Assembly: GCA_036502405.1 (NCBI GenBank)
Contig: DASXYP010000141.1
Span: 1 to 48,523 of the forward strand
Direction of reading: 5' to 3'
Length of the DNA stretch: 48,523 bases
Origin: Chersky-806 sp036502405
GTDB taxonomy: Bacteria > Actinomycetota > Acidimicrobiia > IMCC26256 > JAENVU01
Shown here piece after piece: positions 14,866-23,772 of this stretch. The notes beneath the pieces are model-generated. The model was not told the DNA's origin. It made no database searches and was given only the letters and a program-made list of their open reading frames with translations. The position numbers and the translations under genes are program-made. The first letter of the stretch is position 1. Every line of letters begins with the position of its first letter.

Positions 14866-16904
14866 GGCGGCTCGCGGCCCTGCTCGCCGGGATCGTCCTC
14901 GTCGCGCTCGTCGCAGCCCCCGCGGGCGCGGCATCCGGTGCGGCGAGCCCCGACGCGGCGCCGGTCGCCCGCGTGTCGCTGCTCGAGCAGCCGGCGTGGT
15001 CCACGCTCGGCGGTGACGTGCCCCTCCGCCTCGCGCTGGCGGGCTCGCTCGCAGGGCTCGAGGCCCGCGCGATCGTCCACGCGTCGATGACCAGCCGGAC
15101 CGGCTTCGAGCGCACGCTCGACGGCGACCGGCTCGGATCGACGGTCGCGACGTTCGGCGCACCGGCCGCCACCCTCCCCTTCGCGCCGACCGGGGGCCGG
15201 ATCCTGACCTTGAAGCTCCAGGACCCGAACCAGCCGCGGGATCCGAGCCGCCTGCGCCTCCCGTTGCCCCGCTCCTCGCGCACCGGCGTCTACCCCGTCG
15301 AGATCGAGCTGCGCGACCCCGAGAGCGGCGAGCGCGTCTCGAGCTTCGTGACCAGCCTCGTCGCGGTCGCACCGGCGGTCGACGGACCGCGCGTCGGCGA
15401 GCCGCTGAACGTCGCGTGGATCTGGAAGATCGCTGCCGACCCGGCCACGGAGCCCGGCGGCGCGCTGCGGCCCGGCTTCACGAGCTCGATCGGCCCGGAC
15501 GGCCGGCTCACCCGGCTCGCGAGCGCAGCCGCGCGCGCGACGAGCGTTCCCCTCACGCTCGCGCCCGGTCCCGAGACGCTCGAGTCCTGGGCCCAGCGCG
15601 CGAAGACCGATCCGGTCGTCGCGCCCGGCATCACCGCGCTCCGCGCCGCATCCCGCACGAAGCAGGTGCTCACCGGGCCGTACGTCCCCATCGACATCCC
15701 GAGCCTCGAGCGCGCCGGTCTCGGTGACGACGCGGCGCTCGAGCTCGCGCAGGGCTCGATCACGCTCGGGAACGTGCTCAACACCCGGCTCGACGCGCGC
15801 ACCACGGATGTCGCACCGCTCGACTCCGCCGCGCTCGCCCGGCTCGAGCTCAGCCAGGTCGACCGGGTCGTCGTCGCCCCGGATGCGCTGGTCCCGCCCC
15901 AGAAGCCACCACAGTTCACCCCCGCGCAGCCGTTCACGCTGGAGAGCGGCGGCCGGCAGTTCTCGACGGTCCAGACCGACGCCGGGCTCGAGCACCTGCT
16001 CGAGGGCGACGGCCCGCCGGCCTTGCGCGCCGCGAACTTCCTCGCCGGACTCGCGATCGTCGCGATCGAGCAGCCCAACGAGACGCGCGGCGTCGCGGTG
16101 GAGATGCCGGCGCGCTGGGACCCGGAGCCGGCGCTCTTGAGCGCCGTCCTGAAGGGGTTCACCGACAGCCCGCTCGTCGCGCCCGTCACCCTGGAGCAGC
16201 TCTTCGCCCACGTGCCGCTCGAGCAGACCAAGAGCGGTGCCGTGGTGCGCGAGCTCGCGCCCCTGCCCGCGTCGCCGCCCACGGTCGATCCGTCGAGCTA
16301 CCGGTCGACCCGGGGCGACCTCGCCGCGTTCGCGACCACCGTCGGCGCCGACGATCCCGCGATCCTCCTCGGCCACCGCGGGCTGCTCATCTCGCTGACC
16401 TCGGTCTGGCCCGGCGCGATCGGGCGGCGGCAGTCGGCCGCCCGGCTCAGCGCGATCGACCACGGGATCACGCAATTCGCCAACCTGATCCAGACCCCGC
16501 CGTCGGGGCTGACGGTCACCCTCACGTCCCGGAAGGCGAACCTGCCACTCAGCTTCAACAACCTGACCGGCAAGCCGGTGACGGTGCGGATCACGTTCCA
16601 GAGCGACAAGCTGGTCTTCCCGGACGGGCGGGTCCAGGAGCTGCATCTCCTCCCGAAGAACACGACGAAGACCTTTCCGGTCGTGACGCGGGCGTCGGGC
16701 ACCTTCCCGCTGAACGTCTCGGTCACCACCCGTGACGGGCACCTCCCCCTCCGGGCGGCGCGCTACACCGTCCGCTCGACCGTGTTCAGCGGGGTCGGCG
16801 TGGTCCTGACGATCGGGGCCGGGCTCTTCCTCGCCATCTGGTGGATCACCCACTGGCGGCGCAGCCGGCGCCGGCCCGTCCGGCCCGCGACGCTCGCGAC
16901 GTGA
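14862..16904 (+). CDS. DUF6049 family secreted, membrane-anchored protein
   Basis: 680 residues from GTG 14862. It starts with a signal peptide (RRLAALLAGIVLVALVAAPAGA). A large extracytoplasmic part follows, with LPLPRSSRTGVYPVEIELRD and a beta-rich region near the C-terminus (GLTVTLTSRKANLPLSFNNL, KPVTVRITFQSDKLVFPDGR). One C-terminal transmembrane helix (FSGVGVVLTIGAGLFLAIWW) and a basic tail end it. This is the layout of the Rv3909-type protein that precedes MviN/MurJ in actinobacteria. Function unknown; context suggests cell-wall assembly. Both ends overlap neighbouring genes by four bases. Confidence 0.85.
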   Translation: MRRLAALLAGIVLVALVAAPAGAASGAASPDAAPVARVSLLEQPAWSTLGGDVPLRLALAGSLAGLEARAIVHASMTSRTGFERTLDGDRLGSTVATFGAPAATLPFAPTGGRILTLKLQDPNQPRDPSRLRLPLPRSSRTGVYPVEIELRDPESGERVSSFVTSLVAVAPAVDGPRVGEPLNVAWIWKIAADPATEPGGALRPGFTSSIGPDGRLTRLASAAARATSVPLTLAPGPETLESWAQRAKTDPVVAPGITALRAASRTKQVLTGPYVPIDIPSLERAGLGDDAALELAQGSITLGNVLNTRLDARTTDVAPLDSAALARLELSQVDRVVVAPDALVPPQKPPQFTPAQPFTLESGGRQFSTVQTDAGLEHLLEGDGPPALRAANFLAGLAIVAIEQPNETRGVAVEMPARWDPEPALLSAVLKGFTDSPLVAPVTLEQLFAHVPLEQTKSGAVVRELAPLPASPPTVDPSSYRSTRGDLAAFATTVGADDPAILLGHRGLLISLTSVWPGAIGRRQSAARLSAIDHGITQFANLIQTPPSGLTVTLTSRKANLPLSFNNLTGKPVTVRITFQSDKLVFPDGRVQELHLLPKNTTKTFPVVTRASGTFPLNVSVTTRDGHLPLRAARYTVRSTVFSGVGVVLTIGAGLFLAIWWITHWRRSRRRPVRPATLAT

Positions 16905-18520
16905 CCGAACGCTCGACGGACGACGGCGCCGAGCATCGCCTCGTCCGGTCCAGTGCGGTCGTCGGGCTCGGCACCGCGCTCTCTCGCATCACCGGCTTCC
17001 TGCGGGTCTCGGCGCTCGCGGCGCTCGGCTTCGCGCGCCTCACCGACGTCTACAACATCGCGAACTCGACACCGAACATCGTCTACGAGCTCCTCCTCGG
17101 CGGCATCCTCACCGCGACGCTGGTTCCGCTCTACGTCGAGCACTACGAACGCGACGACCAGCGCGCGACCGACGCGATCAACTCCGTCGCCATCGCGAGC
17201 CTCGCCGCGATCACGATCCTCGGCTTCATCGCGGCGCCCTGGATCATCGATCTCTACATGCTGCGCCTGCACGGCGCGGGGAAGGCTGCGCAGCAGGCGC
17301 TGGCCACCGACCTCCTGCGCTGGTTCATGCCCCAGGTGTTCTTCTACGGGCTGACCGCGCTGGCGACCGCCATGCTCAACGCGCGGCGCCGGTTCGCGGC
17401 CGCTGCATTCGCGCCGGTGCTCAACAACGTCGTGGTCATCGCCGTGCTGCTCGCCCTCCCCCGGATCGCGAGTGAGCCGCCCACGGTCACGAGCGTCCTC
17501 CAGGACCCCGCGCTGGTCCTGCTGCTGGGCCTCGGAACCACGGCCGGCATCATCGCCATGGCGCTCGTGCTCTGGCCCGCGCTCCGCCACGCCGGCGCCC
17601 GGCTCCACTGGGTCTGGGAGTGGCGCCACCCCGCGGTCCGCCAGCTGGCCCGGCTGTCGGGCTGGACGATCGGGTACGTCGCAACGAACCAGGTTGCGTT
17701 CTGGGTCGCGCTCTTCCTCTCGTACGGGCACAGCGGCGACGCGTCGATCTACCTCGCCGCGTTCACGTTCTTCCAGCTGCCGCACGGCCTGTTCGCGGTG
17801 TCGATCATGACCGCACTCGCGCCCGAGCTCGCCAGCCGCGCGAGCCGCGGCGACTTCGACGGCCTGCGTGCACAGTTCGCCATGGGGTTCCGCCTGATGG
17901 GGCTCGTCGTGATCCCCGCGGCCGCGATCCTGTTCGTGCTCGCGCGCCCGATCGTCAACGCGCTGCTGGACTACGGGAGCTTCAGCGCGCACGATGGCGC
18001 CGCGACCGCGGAGACCCTCGCTGCGTTCGCGGTGGGCCTCTTCTCGTTCTCGGCGTACCTCTTCACCCTGCGCGGCTTCTACGCGATGCAAGACACGCGC
18101 ACGCCGTTCCTGCTCAACGCGTTCGAGAACGGTCTCAACATCGTGTTCGCGTTCGCGCTCTACCCGCTCTTCGGGGTCCAAGGTCTCGCGCTGTCCTGGT
18201 CGATCGCCTACATCATCGCCATGGTCGCGTCCCTCGCGGCGATGCGCCGACGGCTGGGCCGGCTCGAGGGACGTCGCACCGCCGATACGCTCGGGCGGGT
18301 GCTCGTCGCGACCGCGGTCCTGGCCGCGCTGGCCTGGGGCGTCGCGACCGCGATCGGCGACGCCACGCCCGGGCGGGCGATCCTCGCAACTGCCGCCGCG
18401 CTGGTCGTCGGCCTGGCGGGCTTCCTCGCGGTGCTCCAGGTCCTGCATGTGGGCGAGCTGGCCCTCCTGCGCGACGCGCTGCGCCGGCGGCCGCTGCGCG
18501 CGGCCGAGGACCCGGCCTGA
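16901..18520 (+). CDS. murJ: lipid II flippase MurJ (MviN)
   Basis: 539 residues from GTG 16901, overlapping the DUF6049 stop. Multi-span MATE/MVF-type membrane protein; about 14 helices are expected. Recognisable: VRSSAVVGLGTALSRITGFLRVSALAALG at the N-terminus, NIVYELLLGGILTATLVPLYVE, and LFSFSAYLFTLRGFYAMQDTRTPFLLNA. It flips lipid II to the outer face for peptidoglycan synthesis. Unlike mycobacterial MviN it has no C-terminal pseudokinase or ectodomain; a separate kinase with such an ectodomain lies 1 kb downstream. Confidence 0.95.
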   Translation: MTERSTDDGAEHRLVRSSAVVGLGTALSRITGFLRVSALAALGFARLTDVYNIANSTPNIVYELLLGGILTATLVPLYVEHYERDDQRATDAINSVAIASLAAITILGFIAAPWIIDLYMLRLHGAGKAAQQALATDLLRWFMPQVFFYGLTALATAMLNARRRFAAAAFAPVLNNVVVIAVLLALPRIASEPPTVTSVLQDPALVLLLGLGTTAGIIAMALVLWPALRHAGARLHWVWEWRHPAVRQLARLSGWTIGYVATNQVAFWVALFLSYGHSGDASIYLAAFTFFQLPHGLFAVSIMTALAPELASRASRGDFDGLRAQFAMGFRLMGLVVIPAAAILFVLARPIVNALLDYGSFSAHDGAATAETLAAFAVGLFSFSAYLFTLRGFYAMQDTRTPFLLNAFENGLNIVFAFALYPLFGVQGLALSWSIAYIIAMVASLAAMRRRLGRLEGRRTADTLGRVLVATAVLAALAWGVATAIGDATPGRAILATAAALVVGLAGFLAVLQVLHVGELALLRDALRRRPLRAAEDPA

Positions 18521-18644
18521 CCGGCCCGGTGGAACCGGCCGGGTCGATCGCCCTCCGGCCGTGATCCGGCTGGTGTGACGTGTAACCATTGGGACCGGTC
18601 CCGCAGTCGAAGGGCCCAGTCCGCCGTCGCACCTGGGAGGCCCC

Positions 18645-19484
18645 GTGGGGGTTCGCGTCGTCACCGACAGCTCGTGCGACCTCCCGGTCGCCCGGGCCGC
18701 GGAGCTGGGGATCGAGATCGTCCCGCTGACGATCCGGTTCGGCGACCAGGAGTTCGTCGACCGGGTCGAGCTGACCAACGAGGAGTTCTGGCGCAAGGTC
18801 GCCACCTCGGATGTGCTCCCCGAGACCGCAGCCCCGTCCGCCGGTGCGTTCGAGTCCACCTTCCAGCGCCTGGCTGCGGACGGCGCCGACGGGATCGTGT
18901 GCATCAACCTCTCGTCCCGCCTCTCGGCGACCATGCAGTCCGCCCAGGTCGCCGCGAAAGCCCTGAAGGGGACCTGCCCGGTCGAGGTCGTCGACTCGCT
19001 GAGCGTCTCGATGGGCCTCGGCCTGCAGTGCATCAACGCGGTGCGGATGGCCGGCGACGGGGCCGAGCTCGACGCCGTCGCCCGGGCGATCGACGACCAG
19101 GCCCGGCGCACCCGCCTCTTCGGCGCGCTCGACACGCTCGAGCACCTGCGCCGGGGCGGCCGGATCGGTGCCGCGCAGGCGCTGCTCGGTGGGATGCTCT
19201 CGATCAAGCCCGTCATCGAGGTGCGCGACGGCGCGGTGGCGGAGGCGGGCAAGGTCCGCACCCGGTCGAAGAGCCTGAAGCTCCTCGCGGACAAGGTGGC
19301 CGCGGCGACGAACCCCCAGCAGGTGTTCGTCTTCGACGCGCAGGCGCCGGACATGGACGAGATGGTCGACCTGCTGGCGCCCACCGTGAGCCGGGACGAG
19401 ATCGAGTTCGGGACGATCGGACCGGTGATCGGCACGCACGCCGGTCCGCGCACCATCGGCGTGGGCTGGGTCGACGCTCCGTAG
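18645..19484 (+). CDS. DegV family fatty-acid-binding protein
   Basis: 279 residues from GTG 18645 (GGGAGG upstream). DegV signature: VRVVTDSSCDLP at the N-terminus, PETAAPSAGAFESTFQRL, INLSSRLSATMQSAQ, VVDSLSVSMGLGLQ, LEHLRRGGRIGAAQALLGGMLSIKPVIEV, and GPVIGTHAGPRTIGVGW at the end. DegV proteins bind a fatty acid and, in Firmicutes, hand it to a fatty-acid kinase (FakA). No fakA-like gene is in the window. It separates murJ from the transmembrane kinase gene. Confidence 0.92.
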   Translation: MGVRVVTDSSCDLPVARAAELGIEIVPLTIRFGDQEFVDRVELTNEEFWRKVATSDVLPETAAPSAGAFESTFQRLAADGADGIVCINLSSRLSATMQSAQVAAKALKGTCPVEVVDSLSVSMGLGLQCINAVRMAGDGAELDAVARAIDDQARRTRLFGALDTLEHLRRGGRIGAAQALLGGMLSIKPVIEVRDGAVAEAGKVRTRSKSLKLLADKVAAATNPQQVFVFDAQAPDMDEMVDLLAPTVSRDEIEFGTIGPVIGTHAGPRTIGVGWVDAP

Positions 19485-19542
19485 CGGCGCGCGCAGCCGA
19501 ACCATGGTGCGCGAGCGCCCAGAGCTCGCACGGACGCCCGGG

Positions 19543-19548
19543 TAGCGT
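19543..19548 (+). promoter_or_regulatory. -10 element upstream of the kinase gene
   Basis: TAGCGT at 19543-19548 ends eight bases before ATG 19557, consistent with leaderless transcription of the kinase-sigma unit. Confidence 0.4.
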
Positions 19549-19556
19549 GAGGGCAC

Positions 19557-21122
19557 ATGCCGGAGCCCCTGGAACCCGGACGCGTCCTCGGCGGCCGCTA
19601 CCGGCTCGAACGAGTCATCGCGCGAGGCGGGATGGGCACCGTCTGGGAGGCCGACGACCCGCTGCTCGCGCGCCACATCGCGGTGAAGACGCTCGACGCC
19701 GCGATCGGCACCGACGAGAGCATCCGGGCCCGGTTCCGGCGCGAGGCCGTCGCTGCGGCCGCGGTCACCCACCCCAACATCGTGGCGACCTACGACACGG
19801 GCGAGGACGACGGTGTCGCGTACATCGTCATGGAGCTCGTCCACGGGATCACCCTCCGCCAGCTGATCGACCGGGACGGTGCGGTCCCGGTCGACGACGC
19901 CGCGGCCATCGCCTACCAGGTCGCGGACGCGCTCTCGGTCGCGCACGCCCGCGGGCTCGTGCACCGCGATGTCAAGCCCGGCAACGTCCTCGTGCAGCCC
20001 GACGGTCGGGTGAAGGTGACGGACTTCGGCATCGCGAAGGCCGCCGACAGCGGAGGCGACGAGCTGACCCGCACCGGCATGGTGGTCGGCACCGCCCGCT
20101 ACCTCGCGCCCGAGCAGGTCGACGGGGGCGCGGTCGACGAGCGCGTCGACATCTACTCGCTCGGGCTCGTGCTCTACGAGATGCTCTGCGGCAAGGCGCC
20201 GTTCGAAGCCGACACCGACATCGCGACGGCCGTCGCGCGCCTCACGTCTCCGCCCCGACCGATCACCCTCGAGTGCCCGGCGGTCCCGTCGGGACTCGAG
20301 CACGTCATCGACCGCGCGCTCACGAAGGATCCGTCCGACCGCTGGCCGAGCGCGCTCGCCTTCCGGGACGCGCTCGCACCGTTCCGCGCCGACGGCCCTC
20401 CGAGCCGGGCCGACCTCACCGTGCCGGTCCGCCTGCCGGCCCCGTCGGCGCCGGAGCCCGCGACCGTCACGGCCCCGGCCCCGGCGGGCCCGGGCGCCGG
20501 TGCGGGTGCGGGTGCACCGGTAGCCGCGAAGCCGCGTGGTGCTCTCTTCACCCCGACCCGGATCATCCTGTGGACCGCGGTGTTCGTCATCGGCCTGCTC
20601 GCCGGCTATCTGGGCTACCGGGCCATCGACGACGAGCCGGCGTCGAACGCCGCGCCGCCTGCGCCCGTGGTCGGCCCGCTCAAGATCGTCGCGGTGCGGG
20701 ACTACGACCCCGAGGGCGACGGGCACGAGAGCCCGACCCAGGTGGGCGCGACCTTCGACAACAACCCGGCGACGACCTGGTCCACCGAGCTCTACAAGGA
20801 CCGTGATGTCGGCGGGCTGAAGTCCGGCGTCGGGCTCGTCATCGACCTCGGAGCACCCAAGAAGGTGGTCAGCCTGGAGGTGCTGACCCTGCCGACCGAC
20901 ACCGACTGGAGCGCACAGGTCTACGCGAGTGACACCGTGCCCGCCGCGCTCTCGGGCTGGGGTCCGCCCCGCTTCACGGGGCAGGGGCTCGGATCGGACG
21001 CGAAGCTCACGCTCCAGGCGGGCCCGAACGCGCGCAACGTCCTGCTCTGGATCACGAACCTGCCACCGAGCCGGCCCTACCGGCTGCGCGTCGCAGAGCT
21101 GCGCGTCGTTGGCTCCGCCTGA
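19557..21122 (+). CDS. transmembrane Ser/Thr protein kinase with discoidin-like ectodomain
   Basis: 521 residues. Kinase domain about 10-275: glycine loop ARGGMGTVW, Lys44 (IAVKTL), Glu63, HRDVKPGN (Asp138, Asn143), DFG at 156-158 and APE at 184-186. All catalytic residues are present, so it should be active. An Ala/Pro/Gly linker leads to one transmembrane helix at about 334-353. An ectodomain of about 150 residues resembling a discoidin (F5/8C) beta-sandwich follows (FDNNPATTWST, LVIDLGAPKKVVSLEVLT). No PASTA repeats. Mycobacterial MviN carries a pseudokinase and similar ectodomain in one chain with MurJ. Here it is a separate protein, probably sensing the wall and controlling precursor export. 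Confidence 0.9.
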   Translation: MPEPLEPGRVLGGRYRLERVIARGGMGTVWEADDPLLARHIAVKTLDAAIGTDESIRARFRREAVAAAAVTHPNIVATYDTGEDDGVAYIVMELVHGITLRQLIDRDGAVPVDDAAAIAYQVADALSVAHARGLVHRDVKPGNVLVQPDGRVKVTDFGIAKAADSGGDELTRTGMVVGTARYLAPEQVDGGAVDERVDIYSLGLVLYEMLCGKAPFEADTDIATAVARLTSPPRPITLECPAVPSGLEHVIDRALTKDPSDRWPSALAFRDALAPFRADGPPSRADLTVPVRLPAPSAPEPATVTAPAPAGPGAGAGAGAPVAAKPRGALFTPTRIILWTAVFVIGLLAGYLGYRAIDDEPASNAAPPAPVVGPLKIVAVRDYDPEGDGHESPTQVGATFDNNPATTWSTELYKDRDVGGLKSGVGLVIDLGAPKKVVSLEVLTLPTDTDWSAQVYASDTVPAALSGWGPPRFTGQGLGSDAKLTLQAGPNARNVLLWITNLPPSRPYRLRVAELRVVGSA

Positions 21123-22344
21123 TCCCCTCCGCGAGCACGACGACGCGAGCCTCGTCCGGCTGGCCGCGGTCGGCGACCGCGACGCGCTCGACGTCCTGCT
21201 CACGCGTCACCTCGACCGCGTGCACGCGATCTGCCGCCGCATCGTCGGAAATCGGGAGGACGCACTCGACGCGACACAGGCGGCACTGATCGACGTCGCC
21301 CGTGCCACCGCGCACGTGGACGAGAGCGCGACGTTCGCCACTGGGCTCCACCGTGCGGCGACGAACGCCGCGATCGAGGAGCTCGCCCGGCGCGACCGCG
21401 CGGGCGCGACGCCTCCGACCGCCGGGCCGGATCCGGAGGGCGACCGCATCGATGCCGACCGCGCGCTCGAAGGGATCCCGGCCGAGCTCCGGGCCCCCGT
21501 CGTCCTGCGCGACCAGTGCGACCTCGACGACGCGCGGATCGCCGAGGTCCTACAGCTGCCGCGCGGGACGGTCCGGTCCCTGGTCGCCCGGGGCCGCGCG
21601 GCCGCGGCCGCCCGGCTCGCCCCTGGTCACGACGCAGCGCCCGCACCCGAGGAGGCGGAGGCCGACGAAGCGTTGAGCGCATTGCTCGACGGCGAGCTCG
21701 ACGCGTTCGCTCACGAGCGCGGGACCACAACCGCGGACGTGCGCCGGCAGCTCGATGCGGTCCCGGACCTCGCCGCGCGCCAGGCCCGGATGGAGGCGGC
21801 GCGCGCGCTCGTGCGCGAGGCGGTGCCGCCGCTCGACGACCTCACCCGCCATCGGCTCGTACGCACCGCGGTGCGAGCCGGGCCACGACCGGTCACCTCA
21901 CCGTCGCGCCGTCGCGTCAAGGTCTTCGCGATCGCGGCCGCGGTCTTGCTCGCCCTCGTCAGCGTCGGCGCGGTGCTCGCCGTAGCGCAGCACAGCGACG
22001 ACGGGAGCTCGGGGAACCGCGGCGCGTCGCGCGCCCCTGTGCTGCGCGGCGATGTCGGTGACCTGGGGGACGTCACGAGCCCGGCGACATTGCGATCGCT
22101 CCTCGACCGGCGCGCGCGGCATCGCGGCGGCCGCGACGCAGGCTCGGCGTCGGCCACGACCACGCCCGGCGTGAAGGACTGCGTCGACCAGCTTTCGGGC
22201 CACCGGCCGGCCACGTTCAGCGGCACTGCGACCTACCGCGGCGAGCCCGCGGCCGTCGTCGGCGTCGCCCGCGGCGGGCGGACCATCGTGTTCGTCGTCG
22301 CGCAGTCGAGCTGCACGGACGTGCTGGCGTCGATCTCCCGTTGA
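21109..22344 (+). CDS. ECF sigma factor fused to a membrane-bound anti-sigma domain
   Basis: 411 residues in one uninterrupted frame. The only usable start near the sigma domain is TTG 21109, overlapping the kinase stop by 14 bases. Sigma region 2 is at about 11-96 (SLVRLAAVGDRDALDVLLTR, NREDALDATQAALIDVAR), region 4 at about 120-170 (ELRAPVVLRDQCDLDDARIA, LPRGTVRSLVARGR). Then comes an anti-sigma-like helical domain at 184-258 (ALSALLDGELDAF) without the zinc HxxxCxxC motif, a transmembrane helix at 272-294 and about 115 extracytoplasmic residues with two cysteines (358, 402). Mycobacteria have sigM and a separate anti-sigma gene at this place. Release probably needs proteolysis. Confidence 0.85.
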   Translation: MAPPDPLREHDDASLVRLAAVGDRDALDVLLTRHLDRVHAICRRIVGNREDALDATQAALIDVARATAHVDESATFATGLHRAATNAAIEELARRDRAGATPPTAGPDPEGDRIDADRALEGIPAELRAPVVLRDQCDLDDARIAEVLQLPRGTVRSLVARGRAAAAARLAPGHDAAPAPEEAEADEALSALLDGELDAFAHERGTTTADVRRQLDAVPDLAARQARMEAARALVREAVPPLDDLTRHRLVRTAVRAGPRPVTSPSRRRVKVFAIAAAVLLALVSVGAVLAVAQHSDDGSSGNRGASRAPVLRGDVGDLGDVTSPATLRSLLDRRARHRGGRDAGSASATTTPGVKDCVDQLSGHRPATFSGTATYRGEPAAVVGVARGGRTIVFVVAQSSCTDVLASISR

Positions 22345-22450
22345 GGAACCCCCCGACGGATCGGGCAGCGACGCCCGGGAGTTCCGGCGGGCCCGCGGGT
22401 ACGCTCCTGGCCTCCCCGGCGTGGTGCCGGGCGAGAGGAGGGCACGGGCG

Positions 22451-22738
22451 TTGAGCGACTGGACCACGCAAGCGGCAGACGCGGTCGAGAAGGGCGTCAT
22501 CCTCGTCCGCGACAAGACCGTCGTGCCTGCGCAGCAGGGCGCCAGGGTGGTCGTCTACGGCTTCCTCACCGCGTTCTTCGCGCTCACTGGCTTCCTGCTC
22601 GTCACCATCCTGCTCTTCCGGGTGCTCGTGATCGGCGTCCCGGTCTGGGCGGCGTGGCTCATCATCGGGGGAATCTTCCTGATCGCGGGCGCGTTCTGCT
22701 GGTCACGCCGCTCGAAGAAGGAAGTCGGACGTGTCTGA
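22451..22738 (+). CDS. holin-like two-span membrane protein
   Basis: 95 residues from TTG 22451 (GAGAGGAGGG upstream). The N-terminus LSDWTTQAADAVEKGVILV looks amphipathic. Two hydrophobic helices follow (VVYGFLTAFFALTGFLLVTI and AAWLIIGGIFLIAGAF), ending with a basic tail. It fits the small actinobacterial phage-holin-like membrane protein family but is not part of a prophage here. The trxB start lies inside its last codons (8-bp overlap), so the two are coupled. Function unknown. Confidence 0.7.
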   Translation: MSDWTTQAADAVEKGVILVRDKTVVPAQQGARVVVYGFLTAFFALTGFLLVTILLFRVLVIGVPVWAAWLIIGGIFLIAGAFCWSRRSKKEVGRV

Positions 22739-23675
22739 GCTTCGTGACCTGGTGATCGTCGGTTCCGGGCCTGCCGGCTTGACCGCGGCCGTCTACGCGG
22801 CCCGGGCGAACCTCCACCCCGTCATCATCGAGGGCCTCGGCGCGGGTGGTCAGCTCATGCTGACGACCGACGTCGAGAACTACCCGGGCTTCCCCGAGGG
22901 GATCATGGGCCCCGACCTGATGCTGCGGTTCCGGGAGCAGGCCGAGCGGTTCGGGACCGAGTTCGTCACGGCCGACGCCGACCGCGTCGACCTCTCCGGA
23001 CCCCCGTTCACCGCGTCGGTCGGCAGCACCGAGTACGCCGGCCGGGCGATGATCATCTCCACCGGTGCGTCGGCACAGATGCTCGGGCTGCCGAACGAGG
23101 AGCGCCTGCTCGGTCACGGAGTCTCCACCTGCGCGACCTGTGACGGCTTCTTCTTCCGCGAGCACCACATCGGCGTCGTGGGTGGTGGCGACACTGCGAT
23201 CGAGGAGGCGCTGTTCCTCACCAAGTTCGCGTCGAAGGTGACCGTCGTGCACCGGCGGGAAGAGCTGCGCGCCTCGAAGGTCATGCAGGACCGAGCGTTC
23301 GCGAACCCGAAGATCCAGTTCGCGTGGAACTCGATCGTCGAGGACGTCATCGGCGACGCCAAGCTCGAAGGCGCGCGGTTGCGCAACGTGGTGACCGGCG
23401 ACGTCTCGGACCTCGCGGTCACCGGCCTCTTCGTCGCGATCGGCCACATCCCGAACACCGACCTCTTCAAGGGTCAGCTCGACATGGACGAGAACGGCTA
23501 CATCACGACCGCGGGCAGCTCCACCCGGACCTCGATGGACGGCGTCTTCGCCGCGGGCGACGTGCAGGACCACGTCTTCCGCCAGGCGATCACCGCGGCG
23601 GGCACCGGCTGCATGGCCGCGATCGAGGCCGAGCGCTGGCTGGCCGAAGCCGCGCACGCGGCCGGCGGCCACTGA
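22731..23675 (+). CDS. trxB: thioredoxin-disulfide reductase
   Basis: 314 residues from GTG 22731. FAD motif VIVGSGPAGLTAAVYAARA, the redox-active CATCDGFF (Cys-Ala-Thr-Cys), the NADPH motif VVGGGDTAIEEALFL, and the second FAD motif DGVFAAGDVQDHVFRQAITAAGTGCMAA. NADPH-dependent reduction of thioredoxin in the cytoplasm. It directly precedes trxA, as in mycobacteria, and an ECF sigma factor lies just upstream. Confidence 0.96.
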   Translation: MSELRDLVIVGSGPAGLTAAVYAARANLHPVIIEGLGAGGQLMLTTDVENYPGFPEGIMGPDLMLRFREQAERFGTEFVTADADRVDLSGPPFTASVGSTEYAGRAMIISTGASAQMLGLPNEERLLGHGVSTCATCDGFFFREHHIGVVGGGDTAIEEALFLTKFASKVTVVHRREELRASKVMQDRAFANPKIQFAWNSIVEDVIGDAKLEGARLRNVVTGDVSDLAVTGLFVAIGHIPNTDLFKGQLDMDENGYITTAGSSTRTSMDGVFAAGDVQDHVFRQAITAAGTGCMAAIEAERWLAEAAHAAGGH

Positions 23676-23772
23676 GCACCGGGAAGCAACCGAACCCCGA
23701 AATGCGTTGCACCCGTCGCTACACTTCGAACCCACCGCGACCGTCACCGGCGGCCGCCGGAAAGGAATTCTC

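Noticed and set aside
18521..18560. Terminator hairpin after murJ
   Set aside because: The GC-rich arms pair only with mismatches and there is no U-tract.
14325..21203. Very long minus-strand open frames opposite DUF6049, murJ, degV and the kinase (842, 931 and 996 codons)
   Set aside because: They are antisense to genes with clear families, rich in Arg/Gly/Pro/Asp as expected from GC-rich shadows, and show no known domain.
22421..22738. Holin-like gene as part of a prophage
   Set aside because: No endolysin, integrase, capsid or terminase gene nearby; it is embedded between the sigma and trxB genes, which follow the conserved mycobacterial order.
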